Origin: Rhabdophis nuchalis
Taxonomy: Eukaryota; Chordata; Lepidosauria; Squamata; Natricidae
Assembly (NCBI GenBank): GCA_039707465.1
Contig: CM077647.1
Coordinates: 174,273,163 to 174,337,162, forward strand
Direction of reading: 5' to 3'
Length of the DNA stretch: 64,000 bases
In this document: in pieces, positions 32,641-42,596 of the stretch
Layout of the letters: each line of letters opens with the position of its first letter
Numbering within the stretch: the first letter of the stretch is position 1
Position numbers and translations under genes: made by a program
The notes under the pieces: generated by a model
Databases searched by the model: none
Told to the model about the DNA's origin: nothing
The model's input: only the letters and a program-made list of their open reading frames with translations

Positions 32641-34635
32641 TTATGGTTTGTGTGGATATTTGGCATAAAACTGGCGCACAAGCTTCGGGGCTCTGAGATG
32701 TTCTTTATCCACCCATTCATTGTGAGAAGGAGGAAAATCTTTCCACATCACTAGAAATTGAGTCTTATTCCTATGGACCCTGGAGTCCAAGATGTCACGA
32801 ACTTCATAGTGCTGGTGACCATCTACCATCAGTGGCGCAGGTGCATCAGGATGAGGTTTGCGAAGATGCGAAGTGCGTTCAGGCTTTAACAGGTGAACAT
32901 GGAACACTGGGTATAAGCGACGGTAGGTTTTAGGTAGATCCAAACGAACGGAAACCGAACTGATTATTTTAGTTATAGTGAATGGGCCAACAAACTTAGG
33001 ATCCAATTTCTTGCATTTTTGCGGGCTATCCAAATGTTTAGTAGAGACGAACACTCTATCACCAACCTTGTAAGCCGGAGGAGCCGCTCGCTTTTTATCA
33101 GCATATAACTTATGCGATTGATGTGCATCATCCAAAGTTTTCTTTATGACAGGCCATACCGAAGACAATTTAGTGGACCAATCAGCTAGGGAGGGAATTG
33201 CAGGCGACTCGTGAAGCAACTCGGGTATGGGCACAAAGTCCTGACCATAGATGATTTTAAAAGGGGTCATATTTGTACTTGAATGAACAGAGTTATTATA
33301 AGCCACTTCGGCATGTATCAGAAGGTCAGCCCAATCGTCCTGCTGAAAATTTATGAAACAACGTAGGTATTGTTCCAAAACAGAATTGGCCCTCTCACAA
33401 GCACCGTTCGTCTGCGGATGGTAGGAGGAGCTTAAGCCCTGGGAGGAGCCTATCAACTTTAAAAATTCCTTCCAAAATTTCAAAATAAATTGAGTACCTC
33501 TATCCGAAATGATACGCTTAGGAACTCCGTGGAAACGATAAATATGATTCAGGAACAACTTAGCCAATGATTTGGAAGACGGAATTTTGGAACAAGGTAC
33601 AAAGTGGACTTGCTTGGAGAAAAGATCTGTAACCACCCAAATGACAGTATAACCCTGGCTGCTTGGAAGATCAACAATAAAGTCCATCGAAATTTCCTTC
33701 CAAGGAGCCTCCGGCTTCGCCACAGATTGGAGGAGGCCCTGCGGTTTTTCCGGTGAACGTTTCGAAGCAGCACAAACAGGACAACTAGCGATATAGGACT
33801 CAACGTCTCTCTTGAGAGAAGGCCACCAAAATCGGCGTTTAACCAGATGTATAGTCTTAACGAATCCGAAGTGTCCGGCCAATCGTGAGTCGTGTGCCCG
33901 TTGCAACACAAAAGGCCGTATGGTAGCAGGGACATAAATTTTCGAACCAATCCAAGGTAGATCGTCCCTGACAGTGCAGTCACCGGAATGTGCAGAATAC
34001 CATTCATCAGTAAGTAGTTCTGACTTAATCTTAGCAATCAGTTCAACGGGTGGGTCAGCTTGGACAGCGGACTGACCCCTGGTCGAAACAGGAGAGGCTA
34101 TCAGCGTAAGTGGCATTACGGGTTGCACAACTGTAATTTTTGAAACATCATATTGGGGTAGCCTGGAGAGTGCATCAGCCATGAAATTTTTTCCTCCAGG
34201 AATATATTTGAGATGGAAGTTGAAACGATGGAAGTAATGTGCCCAACGTAGTTGTTTTGGAGACAATTTACGAGATGACGTGAGAGCTTCCAGGTTCTTA
34301 TGGTCCGTCCAAACCTCAAATGGATGAGGGGCTCCTTTAAGAAAATGACGCCAAGTCATGAGGGCCCAACGGACAGCAAATGCTTCTTTCTCCCAAATAG
34401 CCCATCTGCGTTCAGTGTTGGATAATTTATGAGAAGTGTAAGCACACGGTTGCAACTGGCCCCGTTGGTTGAACTGCAACAGGACAGCCCCTATGGCGAC
34501 ATCGCTGGCGTCAGCCTGAACAACGAACAGGGAGTCGACGTCGGGATGCTTTAGGACAGGCTCAGCCGCAAACAAACGTTTAAGCTTCTCAAAGGCGGCC
34601 TGGCACTCCATGGTCCAGTTCAGAGGAGCCCCCGG
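32641..34635 (-). pseudogene. Gypsy pol, RNase H-integrase-chromodomain part
   Basis: Open from 34635 to the natural stop at 32641. Counting from Met at 34611: RNase H aspartate in QADASDVAIGA (about 34) and a TDHKNLEAL block (102); integrase zinc finger H240, H247, C277, C280; catalytic D310 (SMDFIVDL), D370 (ISDRGTQF) and E406 (NGACERANS), giving the D-D-35-E spacing; C-terminal chromodomain from about 605 (YEVRDILDSRV, FLVMWKDFP, NEWV). This part is uninterrupted. It is separated from RT by a TGA at 34636-34638. Confidence 0.9.
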
Positions 34636-35358
34636 TCAAGGTTTGCCTTCACCCTTGGTTTTGAGTAGATTTGTGATGGGCAACGCAATGCTAGCGAACG
34701 ATGGAATAAATTGTCGGTAAAAGTTGGCGAAACCCAAAAAACTTTGCAATTGTTTACGAGTGCGGGGAGGCGCCCACTCCGTGACAGCCTTTACCTTTGC
34801 AGGATCCATTTCGATCCCCTCCGACGAAATGCGATAACCCAAGTAATCAATCTTCTCCTGGTGAAACTCACATTTCGACAACTTAGCATAAAGTTCAGCA
34901 GCACGGAGTTTTTGCAACACGGAACGGACAAGTTTAATATGTTCCTCACGTGTTTGCGTGTACACGACTATGTCATCAAGATAAACGATCACCCCCTTAT
35001 ACAGGTGCTCGTGGAGAACTTCATTGATCAGTTGCATAAATACAGAAGGAGCTCCCTGAAGACCGAAAGGTAGAACCTTAAACTGGAAACACCCTAGCGG
35101 GCAGTTGAAAGCTGTTTTCCATTCGTCACCCTCTTTAATTGTTACTCTATAGTAAGCTTCCCTTAAATCAAGCTTAGTAAAATTTTTGCCTGTAGCTAGG
35201 TGAGCTAGCATGTCTTTCATAAGCGGGAGAGGGTAGACATTGTGCTCGCAAATGGCATTCAGGTAAGAGTAGTTTTGAACCAAACGGAGAGTGCCATCCT
35301 TCTTTTCTCTAAACATCACCGGTGCGGCCACACGTGGCCTGGCGGGCTCAATGAAACC
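34636..35358 (-). pseudogene. Gypsy pol, reverse transcriptase part
   Basis: In frame with the segments on both sides. It contains FREKKDGTLRL, KLDLREAYYRV, VLPFGLQGAPSVFM and the catalytic VYLDDIVVY, then the connection FLGFANFYRQFIPSF. It lies between two TGA stops (35359-35361 upstream, 34636-34638 at its end), so RT cannot be made as part of a full polyprotein from this copy. Confidence 0.9.
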
Positions 35359-35361
35359 TCA

Positions 35362-36453
35362 GTTTAGATTCTTATCAATGAATTTGTGCAGCTCATCCAT
35401 TTCATGTGGTGTCATAGAGTAAAGGCGAGGTTTAGGTAGTTGCACACCTGGGAGAAAATCGATCGAGCAATCAGTAGCCCGATGAGGAGGAAGAGAATCA
35501 CAAGACTTCTCGCTAAAAGTGTCTTTAAGATCCCAATATTCTTCAGGAATCTTGTCTTCCCCTGGAATGATTTCAGGTGTAGGCAGGGCTAAAGTGGAAC
35601 CCGCAGGTTCCTTAATTGGAGTTAAATTAAGGGGAGTCTCATCATTGTGACTTAAGATTGCAGAGTTATGTTCTGGTAGTAATGCAGGGATTCGCACCCA
35701 TCCTTCTTTCCAGTTAATTAGAGGATTCCACTTACGTAGCCAGTTAATCCCTAATATAACAGCATTATCCGCAATAGGTGCCATAATAAAATTAATGGTT
35801 TCATTATGAGTATCACCAATAGAAAGCTGAAGGGGTTCAGTAACATAAGATGCAGGAGTTACCCCTGCTACAGAGCCATCCATTTGGCAGAATGCGATCG
35901 GCACCTTTAAATTTTTCAAGTGGAAACCCATGGTCTGAACAAGTTCATGACTGATTAAACAACGAGAACAGCCTGAGTCAATTAGAGCCTGTACGTTGCA
36001 ATTACGGCCGCTAGATGGAGCCAAAAGACTTAAAGGAATATAAAGGGGCCCAGAGCGGGGACTTACCCAATTTTCGTCAGAGGAGGCGGAGTCCTCCCAA
36101 TCATCGGGCTGCGGATTATTTTGATCACAAGAGAGGTCCAGCGGCTCCATTCCACTCATTGCTGGCTTACTGCGCACGGTCGGAGTTTTAGTAGGCTTTC
36201 TAGCTTCAGTAGAAGAATGTGGGCGTGGTGACCGTTTTGATCTGCAGTTGTTAGCCCAGTGCCCCTCCTTCCCACAGCGAAAACAATGGCCAGGACATGC
36301 TGAAGTTGATCTACGTCCTCCCATTTGCTTGGGGGAATCTTTATCGGGGGGTCGGGGCCCGGGGCTTTCAAAGTGCTTTATCTTCTCAAAATGGACTGGA
36401 GTTTGAGAGTGGGCCTGATCCAGCTCCACATCCCCAGCCAGCTGAAACCAATC
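35362..36453 (-). pseudogene. Gypsy gag end and protease
   Basis: Starts at the hAT target duplication. It contains a CCHC zinc knuckle (CFRCGKEGHWANNC) followed by a retropepsin-like protease with ALIDSGCSRCLIS and the AVILGINWL flap-region block, then the start of the RT leader (HEMDELHKFIDKNLN), ending in TGA at 35359. It is in frame with the N-terminal gag across the hAT once one copy of the duplication is discounted. Confidence 0.88.
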
Positions 36454-36717
36454 ATCTAAGGCAGTGGTCGGCAAACTCATTAGTCAAAAGAGCCAAATAT
36501 CAACAGTACGACCATTGAAATTTCTTTCGAGAGCCAAATTTTTTAAACTTAAACAATATAGATAGGTACATTGTTATTAAGTCTTAGTTAAACTATAGGT
36601 GTTGAATAAAACGTGATATCATATTTAATAACAATATTATTTATTGATAAAATTAAATTCTTTACAATTTACATTACAACATCCATAAAATTAAATAATG
36701 GCAATGACTGACAAACA

Positions 36718-38670
36718 CTAATGTGAACAATGGCCTTGCATCTCCTTGGAAAGTTTGGGTAAGTCAGGTTTGTATGTTGTTGTTTTTAATTTTAGGCACG
36801 ATTCCAGGTTCTCATCAATAAGACGATTTCTCGATTTACTCTTGATAAGGTTCATGCTTGAAAATGATTGTTCGCATAAATATGTAGACCCAAATATGGA
36901 AAGAACAGCAAACGCTAGCTTTTTCAGTTGATCATATGAGTCAGGAATACTATTCCAGGTGTTAAAAATCAACATATCTTCCTTCTCCAGGTCTTTCAAA
37001 GCAGACCACTTGTGCTGTGAACTAAGTTCACATTTGTTTTTTTCCAATATTTCTATATCAGCAGAAAGACGTTCAAATTTTGAGCTCCACAATTCTTTGT
37101 TTTTTAAATCCAGCAATTGCATTTCAAAGTTGCCAATGTCAATATTAAAGGGAGAAAATTTTAATTCTGTTACAGTAGCATTAAGAGGTTTTTTAACAAA
37201 GGCTAACGTTGCTTTGCTGTTTCTGAATTCCCGAAACCTGTTGAGAAAAGCTTCCCTCATATTTAAAAGTGTTGTTTTGAAATAGCAAGTGTCAATATCA
37301 GAATTATTTTCTTGACGATGTTTCAACAGGCTTGGAAAGTGAATCAAAGTTTCTCTTTCAAAATCTTGAGCAAAAAGCGATAATTTGTTTTCGAATGAAA
37401 TAACTTCTTCTAACATCGAAAAAATTGTATTTCCTTTCCCCTGTAGTTTATAATTAAGCTGATTTAGATGAGATGTAACATCTACCATGAAATAAAATCT
37501 TTGGATCCACTGATCGTTCGTTAGTTCTGGATAGTGAATACCTTTCTCAAGGAGAAATGCTTTAATTTCTGTTAATAAGGAAGCGAAACGTTTCAAAACT
37601 TTTCCTCTTGATAACCAACGTACTTTGTTATACAGCAGAAGATCTGCATACTCACTGTCCATTTCAACTAAAAATTCTTTAAATTGGCGATGATTAAGAG
37701 CTTTAGCTATAATGGAGTTGACAATCTTAATCACCAATTCCATAACTTTGCAAATTTCTTCTGGAAATGATTGCACACAAAGAGCTTCTTGATGGATGAT
37801 GCAATGGTAGGTAAGTATCTCGTGATTAATTTTTTGTTTCAAAATAGCGACAAACCCATTTCTTACGCCAGTCATACTTTTTGCCCCATCTGTTGAAATT
37901 GAGACAATTTTATCAAGTGGAATATGATGTTTTCCCATGCACTCAATTACAGCATTTGCTATATCCTCTCCACGTGTTTGACCTTTGAGTGGTAATAATC
38001 CTAAAAGTTCTTCTTTAGGACCTTTAGATGAAATAAATCTTACAAAAAGTGAAACTTGTGCTGTATCACATATGTCACAAGATTCATCAACTGCTATTGA
38101 TAAAGCTGAAATCAATTTAAGATCTTCGACTTGCTGGTTGGTTATATTTGAAGACATTTTGACTGCTCTATCTTTCACTGTTTTAGCAGACAATGGTAAC
38201 TCTTTAATTTTTTTTAGAATATCTGCCTTGTTCTTAAAATCCCGAAATAGCTCTTCAGATGCATTTATAAAACAGGTTTTTATGTATTCACCGTCTGTAT
38301 ATGGTTTTCCTCTCTTAGCAATCTCTTCACTAACCACAAAACTTGCAATATTAGCATTGTTGGAAGATTGCATCCAGTAATTAAATACAGAACTTGCTTT
38401 TTTTTTATTCTTCTGAAGTTCCTCAACTGCTTTCTTCCTTGCATCACCAACAGGATATTTAGCATTAAATGACATGTGTTTGGTTGTAAAGTGTCTCTCC
38501 AAATTTGATCTCTTGTTATGCGCCAATTTTTCCTGACAAATAAGACAGGTCGGAAGGCCATTTAAGTTTTGAATAAACGCAAAAGTCTCGGTCCATTCAA
38601 CTTTAAATTCACGGTTTTCATCTTCTGTTTTTCTTTGCTTTTTCTTTGTAGCCATTTCAAAACAGGGCAC
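36718..38670 (-). CDS. hAT transposase with BED-type zinc finger
   Basis: Uninterrupted 650-codon frame. A BED-like finger at C42, C45, H60 and H65 (CLICQEKLA...HFTTKH) would bind the element ends. RNase H-like catalytic core: D195 in SIAVDESCD and D261 in SISTDGAKSMTG, with the insertion domain between D261 and the C-terminal Glu. The hAT dimerisation segment is near 575-610 (AVLSIFGSTYLCEQSFSSMN) followed by KSKSRNRL. The first Met gives MPCFEMATKKK; the Met at residue 6 (38655) is the more likely start because MATKK begins many relatives. Host genes of the ZBED or GTF2IRD2 type derive from such proteins, but terminal repeats and target duplication show this one is a transposon. Lack of any stop suggests recent activity. 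Confidence 0.93.
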   Translation of the reverse strand: MPCFEMATKKKQRKTEDENREFKVEWTETFAFIQNLNGLPTCLICQEKLAHNKRSNLERHFTTKHMSFNAKYPVGDARKKAVEELQKNKKKASSVFNYWMQSSNNANIASFVVSEEIAKRGKPYTDGEYIKTCFINASEELFRDFKNKADILKKIKELPLSAKTVKDRAVKMSSNITNQQVEDLKLISALSIAVDESCDICDTAQVSLFVRFISSKGPKEELLGLLPLKGQTRGEDIANAVIECMGKHHIPLDKIVSISTDGAKSMTGVRNGFVAILKQKINHEILTYHCIIHQEALCVQSFPEEICKVMELVIKIVNSIIAKALNHRQFKEFLVEMDSEYADLLLYNKVRWLSRGKVLKRFASLLTEIKAFLLEKGIHYPELTNDQWIQRFYFMVDVTSHLNQLNYKLQGKGNTIFSMLEEVISFENKLSLFAQDFERETLIHFPSLLKHRQENNSDIDTCYFKTTLLNMREAFLNRFREFRNSKATLAFVKKPLNATVTELKFSPFNIDIGNFEMQLLDLKNKELWSSKFERLSADIEILEKNKCELSSQHKWSALKDLEKEDMLIFNTWNSIPDSYDQLKKLAFAVLSIFGSTYLCEQSFSSMNLIKSKSRNRLIDENLESCLKLKTTTYKPDLPKLSKEMQGHCSH

Positions 38671-39130
38671 CTAAAAAAAAAGTTTCATTTTATAATAATA
38701 AAACTGCAGCCCCTCTGGCTTCCCTGGAACCAGAAACTGACCAGGAGGGGTCTAGCATCCATAGGCCCATCTACCCCCCCCCCAAGGTCCTAACTGTTAC
38801 TGTGTCTTTAGTGTTGTTACTACAACAGAAGCCTTTGGGGGCCTAATAAGCTTCTGAAAAATTCTCTTAAGCTCCTTTCTTCACACATTATCAAAGTTAT
38901 GGGCAGTGTGGCAGACCAAGAGAATATAATTCATCTGTCATTCTTCCTGGCTCACTTACCTAGCGAGGAGAAGGCCCAGAAGCAAAGCTTAATGCCACAC
39001 AAGCACAGTGTATTAGCTGTTCACAGGAGGCTGCAAGAAAAGAAAATATGTTTTCTTTCTCTCTTCTTAAATCCTGCTCTAACCCCAGTAATTAAAACAA
39101 GTAGAGATTAATTACAGCAAACTACTAGAG

Positions 39131-39210
39131 TAGGGGTCTGAACCGTTGGCTCTTTTAAGACTGGTGGGCTTCAATTCCCAGAATTCCTCAACCAACTTTG
39201 CAGACCCCTG
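39131..39210. mobile_element. 80-bp hAT-type MITE nested in the hAT
   Basis: Ends tAGGGGTCTG and CAGACCCCTG (first base mutated from C), flanked by the 8-bp repeat TACTAGAG at 39123-39130 and 39211-39218. The interior (GACTGGTGGGCTTCAATTCC) matches a short squamate MITE as I recall it. Confidence 0.82.
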
Positions 39211-39379
39211 TACTAGAGAGCAGGCAATGAAAACTTAATTTAAAACCTCTTATTTGCTTAACGTTCAGGCTGCTCCCAACAGAAAAATAAAAAAATCATT
39301 TGAGGACACCAATTTGGTGGTGCAAAGTAGTATTAAATTGGCCACAAAACAAAGCCAACTATTATTGGATATAAGGAAA

Positions 39380-39660
39380 AGAAGTAATAAAAAGTTTATT
39401 GCTTTCCCTTATGGTAGGAAAGAAGCATCAAGTTTGTGAATTCCATGAGCAAGAGGGCCGTGGATCTCCAGCCAGCTTTATCCTCGGTCTTTCCTAAATT
39501 GTTCTCAGATTTCAGGAAGCTGGGAACGTTTTTGGGCTCCCACACGGCCCAAACCCTCCTCCTCCTCCTGGTAGCCATCAAGGGCATCAGGGCCGGGAAG
39601 GGGCGCCAACGGCTCCGGGGAAAAGACTCTGGGGCGCCCAGCATTCCTCCCTGCTCACCC
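39380..39660. other. GC-rich stretch of unknown origin within the hAT
   Basis: Lies between the MITE region and the minisatellite. Both strands are open for most of it, giving frames such as one at 39436 (plus) that reads into the array. I recognise no protein. It could be 5' untranslated sequence of the transposase transcript or captured host DNA. Confidence 0.35.
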
Positions 39661-40990
39661 ATCCCAATGGCTCATCCACCGGCCTCCGATTTCCTTCCCC
39701 CCCCAAAAAACGAACCCTCGGAGAAGCAGCCTCGTGGCTCTCATGCTGGCTGGGATGCGCTCCTGTGGCGCCCAGCAGTCCGCCCTGGCCGCCGATTTCC
39801 TTCTCCCCCCCAAAAAACGAACCCTCGGAGAAGCAGCCTCGCGGCTCTCATGCTGGCTGGGATGCGCTCCTGTGGCGCCCAGCAGTCCGCCCTGGCCGCC
39901 GATTTCCTTCTCCCCCCCAAAAACGAACCCTCGGAGAAGCAGCCTCGCGGCTCTCATGCTGGCTGGGATGCGCTCCTGTGGCGCCCAGCAGTCCGCCCTG
40001 GCCGCCGATTTCCTTCTCCCCCCCAAAAACGAACCCTCGGAGAAGCAGCCTCGCGGCTCTCATGCTGGCTGGGATGCGCTCCTGTGGCGCCCAGCAGTCC
40101 GCCCTGGCCGCCGATTTCCTTCTCCCCCCCAAAAAACGAACCCTCGGAGAAGCAGCCTCGCGGCTCTCATGCTGGCTGGGATGCGCTCCTGTGGCGCCCA
40201 GCAGTCCGCCCTGGCCGCCGATTTCCTTCTCCCCCCCCAAAAACGAACCCTCGGAGAAGCAGCCTCGTGGCTCTCATGCTGGCTGGGATGCGCTCCTGTG
40301 GCGCCCAGCAGTCCGCCCTGGCCGCCGATTTCCTTCTCCCCCCCAAAAACGAACCCTCGGAGAAGCAGCCTCGCGGCTCTCATGCTGGCTGGGATGCGCT
40401 CCTGTGGCGCCCAGCAGTCCGCCCTGGCCGCCGATTTCCTTCTCCCCCCCCCAAAAAACGAACCCTCGGAGAAGCAGCCTCGTGGCTCTCATGCTGGCTG
40501 GGATGCGCTCCTGTGGCGCCCAGCAGTCCGCCCTGGCCGCCGATTTCCTTCTCCCCCCCCCAAAAAACGAACCCTCGGAGAAGCAGCCTCGTGGCTCTCA
40601 TGCTGGCTGGGATGCGCTCCTGTGGCGCCCAGCAGTCCGCCCTGGCCGCCGATTTCCTTCTCCCCCCCCAAAAAAACGAACCCTCGGAGAAGCAGCCTCG
40701 TGGCTCTCATGCTGGCTGGGATGCGCTCCTGTGGCGCCCAGCAGTCCGCCCTGGCCGCCGATTTCCTTCTCCCCCCCCAAAAAAACGAACCCTCGGAGAA
40801 GCAGCCTCGTGGCTCCGATGCTGGCTGGGTTCCTGTGGCGCCCAGCAGTCCGCCCTGGCTGCCGATTTCCTTCCCCCCCCCCAAAAAACGAACCCTCGGA
40901 GAAGCAGCCTCGTGGCTCCGATGCTGGCTGGGATGCGCTCCTGTGCGTCCCAGCCAGCAGTCCTCCCTCGCAGATGGCTCATCCACCGGC
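39661..40990. repeat. GC-rich minisatellite, about 12 units of 103-109 bp
   Basis: The block CGAACCCTCGGAGAAGCAGC starts at 39711, 39818, 39924, 40030, 40137, 40244, 40350, 40459, 40568, 40677, 40786 and 40889. Spacing varies with a poly-C/poly-A tract at each unit end (106-109 bp) and a short deletion in the eleventh unit (103). Units carry either CCTCGCGGCTC (2-5, 7) or CCTCGTGGCTC (1, 6, 8-12), so copies have been shuffled. A diverged half-unit begins at 41017, and ATGGCTCATCCACCGGCC flanks the array on both sides (39667 and 40974). Long frames in five or six phases are artefacts of stop-free units. It sits between the transposase start and the terminal repeat, where a promoter would be. 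Confidence 0.92.
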
Positions 40991-41227
40991 CATCGGTCGC
41001 CTTCCCCCACCCCCCAACGAAGCCTCTGGGAAGCAGCCAAGTGGCCGCCATGCCCTTCCCAATGCACTCACCAGGCAACCTCGGGCGGCGGGGGCAGTGT
41101 GTCGCAGGACTCCGAGGCAGCAAATGGACTCCGCCTGTGTTGGCTGGGCGGAGGAAGAGCCGCACGTGATGGGCTAAAGAGCCGCACGTGGCTCGCGAGC
41201 CGCGGTTTGCCGACCACTGATCTAAGG

Positions 41228-42161
41228 TATCAGGGCGGTATCTGTTCATGCATGTTTGATAAATATCTTTGTTCAGCCCTTCTGTATAAACATCCATTAA
41301 CGCTCTGTCACTCCACCCCACCATATAAACAGAAAGTTCTTGAAAAATTTGCGTGTACTCCTGCACAGACATATCCCCCTGGCGCAGGTCTCTCATCCTG
41401 ATTCTAGCTTTTCTCTCAATTCGGGGGTTTTCAAAACGTCTCCTAAGAGCAGTCATAAAATTTTCAAAGTCCCGCAACAAGGGTGAGTGACTATTATGCA
41501 GAGAAACCAGCCATCTGGCAGCCTTGTTTTCTAGAGCCAATGAGGCAATCCTAATCTTAACGTCATCTTCAAAGTCATCCGTGTACTGCTTAACAAAATT
41601 ACTAATGTGAAGCAGAAAAAGTCCTAAATCATCTGGATTACCATCAAACTTAATGCCCAAGGGAGGGAGTTTAGCAGGTCGGCGAGGGGTGGGGGGGCGA
41701 ATTCCCCTCTGTGAATCTCTGCGGGTTTGTGCAGGAGGGGGAGGGGTTGCTCCTCTGGTTTCTTGGGCAGCGGCCGCTTCCGTTTGTTTTAACTATTCGC
41801 TTTCCAGAGAGTGCCCTCCCCCCCAGAGTTTATCCAGGGTTTCCCTCTTATCGTCTGCCTGACGGAGTAAATCATCGGCCATCTGCCTTAAATCCTTTTC
41901 TTCCCTTAGGAGTTCCGATATGGAGGGGGGTGGTTGGGGGCGGCGGCATCTGGTGGTGGTAACCCCTGAGCCTATGTCTCCCGTCATCCCCACTCCCTCT
42001 GACCAGCGATGCGGTTTAGATGATTCTTCGGCCTTCAGGTCTAAGTTTAGGCCTGCTAAAAAGTCCAGTACTGACCTCGAATCATCCTTTTGAACTGCGA
42101 TATTGGATGCGGCCTCTTCCATGGTCGGGCCCGGCAACTCCTCTTTGGCAGATTCCGACAT
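41228..42161 (-). pseudogene. Gypsy gag N-terminal part
   Basis: The ATG at 42161 opens a 122-codon frame ending in TAG at 41793-41795. The same frame continues to the hAT insertion with KFDGNPDDLGLFLLHI, ALENKAARWLVSL, FENFMTALRRRFENP and DMSVQEYTQIFQELSV, the capsid-like Metaviridae gag blocks. Disrupted by one nonsense codon and by the hAT. Confidence 0.88.
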
Positions 42162-42221
42162 CAGGTTATGATTTGTAGTGACTTCCTGCTTAATGTCAGG
42201 GCTCCTTTCTTCGAATACTCA

Positions 42222-42596
42222 AGAAAGACCACACTCAAACATAGTTTGGAATGAATAAGGTTACTTTTACTGAATACAGAAGATCAAGGAACCAAGGTGA
42301 AGCAGGAAGTAACTAGTTTAGGCGCGAAGAATGATTATTAAAGCTTAAGCCCACCCCAATAGCCCTAACCCCCCCCAGCAGTGTCCAATGCACTTTCGTC
42401 TCCGACATCAGGTGGGCAGTCCGTCCAACACCATCATCAGCATGGAATGTGAGACCGTTAAACCAAAGATAACACCGGCCGGTAACATCTTCCACCAATC
42501 TTCCACCAGCTCTCATAATTGACCCCTATAGCCCCACCCTCCCCGTTTCCATGACAGCCAAGCAGCATAGGGAGAAGCGAAGAGCGAAGGCTGACA
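42222..42596 (-). repeat. Gypsy LTR, right (5' LTR)
   Basis: 375 bp aligned to the left LTR with about 20 substitutions and one C-run length change. Its right end is followed by the gag fragment that also follows base 13, so it forms the junction with copy B. The outermost TG of the left copy is AG here. Confidence 0.85.

Larger units (their letters stand above)
36462..41219 (-). mobile_element. hAT DNA transposon, 4758 bp, complete with target duplication
   Basis: Terminal inverted repeats CAGTGGTCGGCAAAC (36462-36476) and GTTTGCCGACCACTG (41205-41219) are perfect over 15 bp. The direct repeat ATCTAAGG flanks it at 36454-36461 and 41220-41227, the 8-bp hAT signature. It encodes an intact transposase on the minus strand. 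The ~2.5 kb 5' of that gene contain an 80-bp MITE, a GC-rich ~280-bp stretch and a minisatellite. The termini (GAGCCAAATATCAACAGTAC; AGAGCCGCACGTGGCTCGCGAG) resemble hAT families reported from several vertebrates and implicated in horizontal transfer. That resemblance is from memory. Confidence 0.95.
32150..42596 (-). mobile_element. Chromodomain Gypsy (Metaviridae) LTR retrotransposon
   Basis: LTRs (32150-32525 and 42222-42596) enclose gag, protease, RT, RNase H, integrase and chromodomain on the minus strand. Excluding the hAT insertion and its duplicated 8 bp, the span from the gag ATG (42161) to the final stop (32641) is 4755 bp, exactly 1585 codons in one frame, interrupted only by a TAG at 41793 and TGA stops at 35359 and 34636. 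The TGA positions correspond to Arg in relatives, consistent with CpG decay of CGA. No target duplication is found (left flank TTTAT, right flank CTCAC), and the LTRs differ at about 20 sites. The primer binding site was not recognised. Confidence 0.92.

Noticed and set aside
36462..36540. hAT ends mistaken for part of the Gypsy
   Set aside because: The gag frame is continuous only when this block is excluded, and the ATCTAAGG repeats define its limits.
36718..38670. Domesticated ZBED/GTF2IRD2-like host gene
   Set aside because: The frame lies between terminal inverted repeats with an 8-bp target duplication inside a Gypsy, so it is a resident transposase.
39661..40990. CRISPR-like array
   Set aside because: The units are contiguous and about 107 bp with no unique spacers, in vertebrate DNA. 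It is a minisatellite.
39436..41660. Very long overlapping reading frames (up to 577 codons) on both strands
   Set aside because: They run through the 103-109-bp array, whose units lack stops in most phases. Similar frames exist in several phases on both strands, so none is evidence of a gene.
42313..42516. 67-codon frame in the right LTR
   Set aside because: It lies wholly in LTR sequence, is not preserved in the left LTR and resembles no protein.
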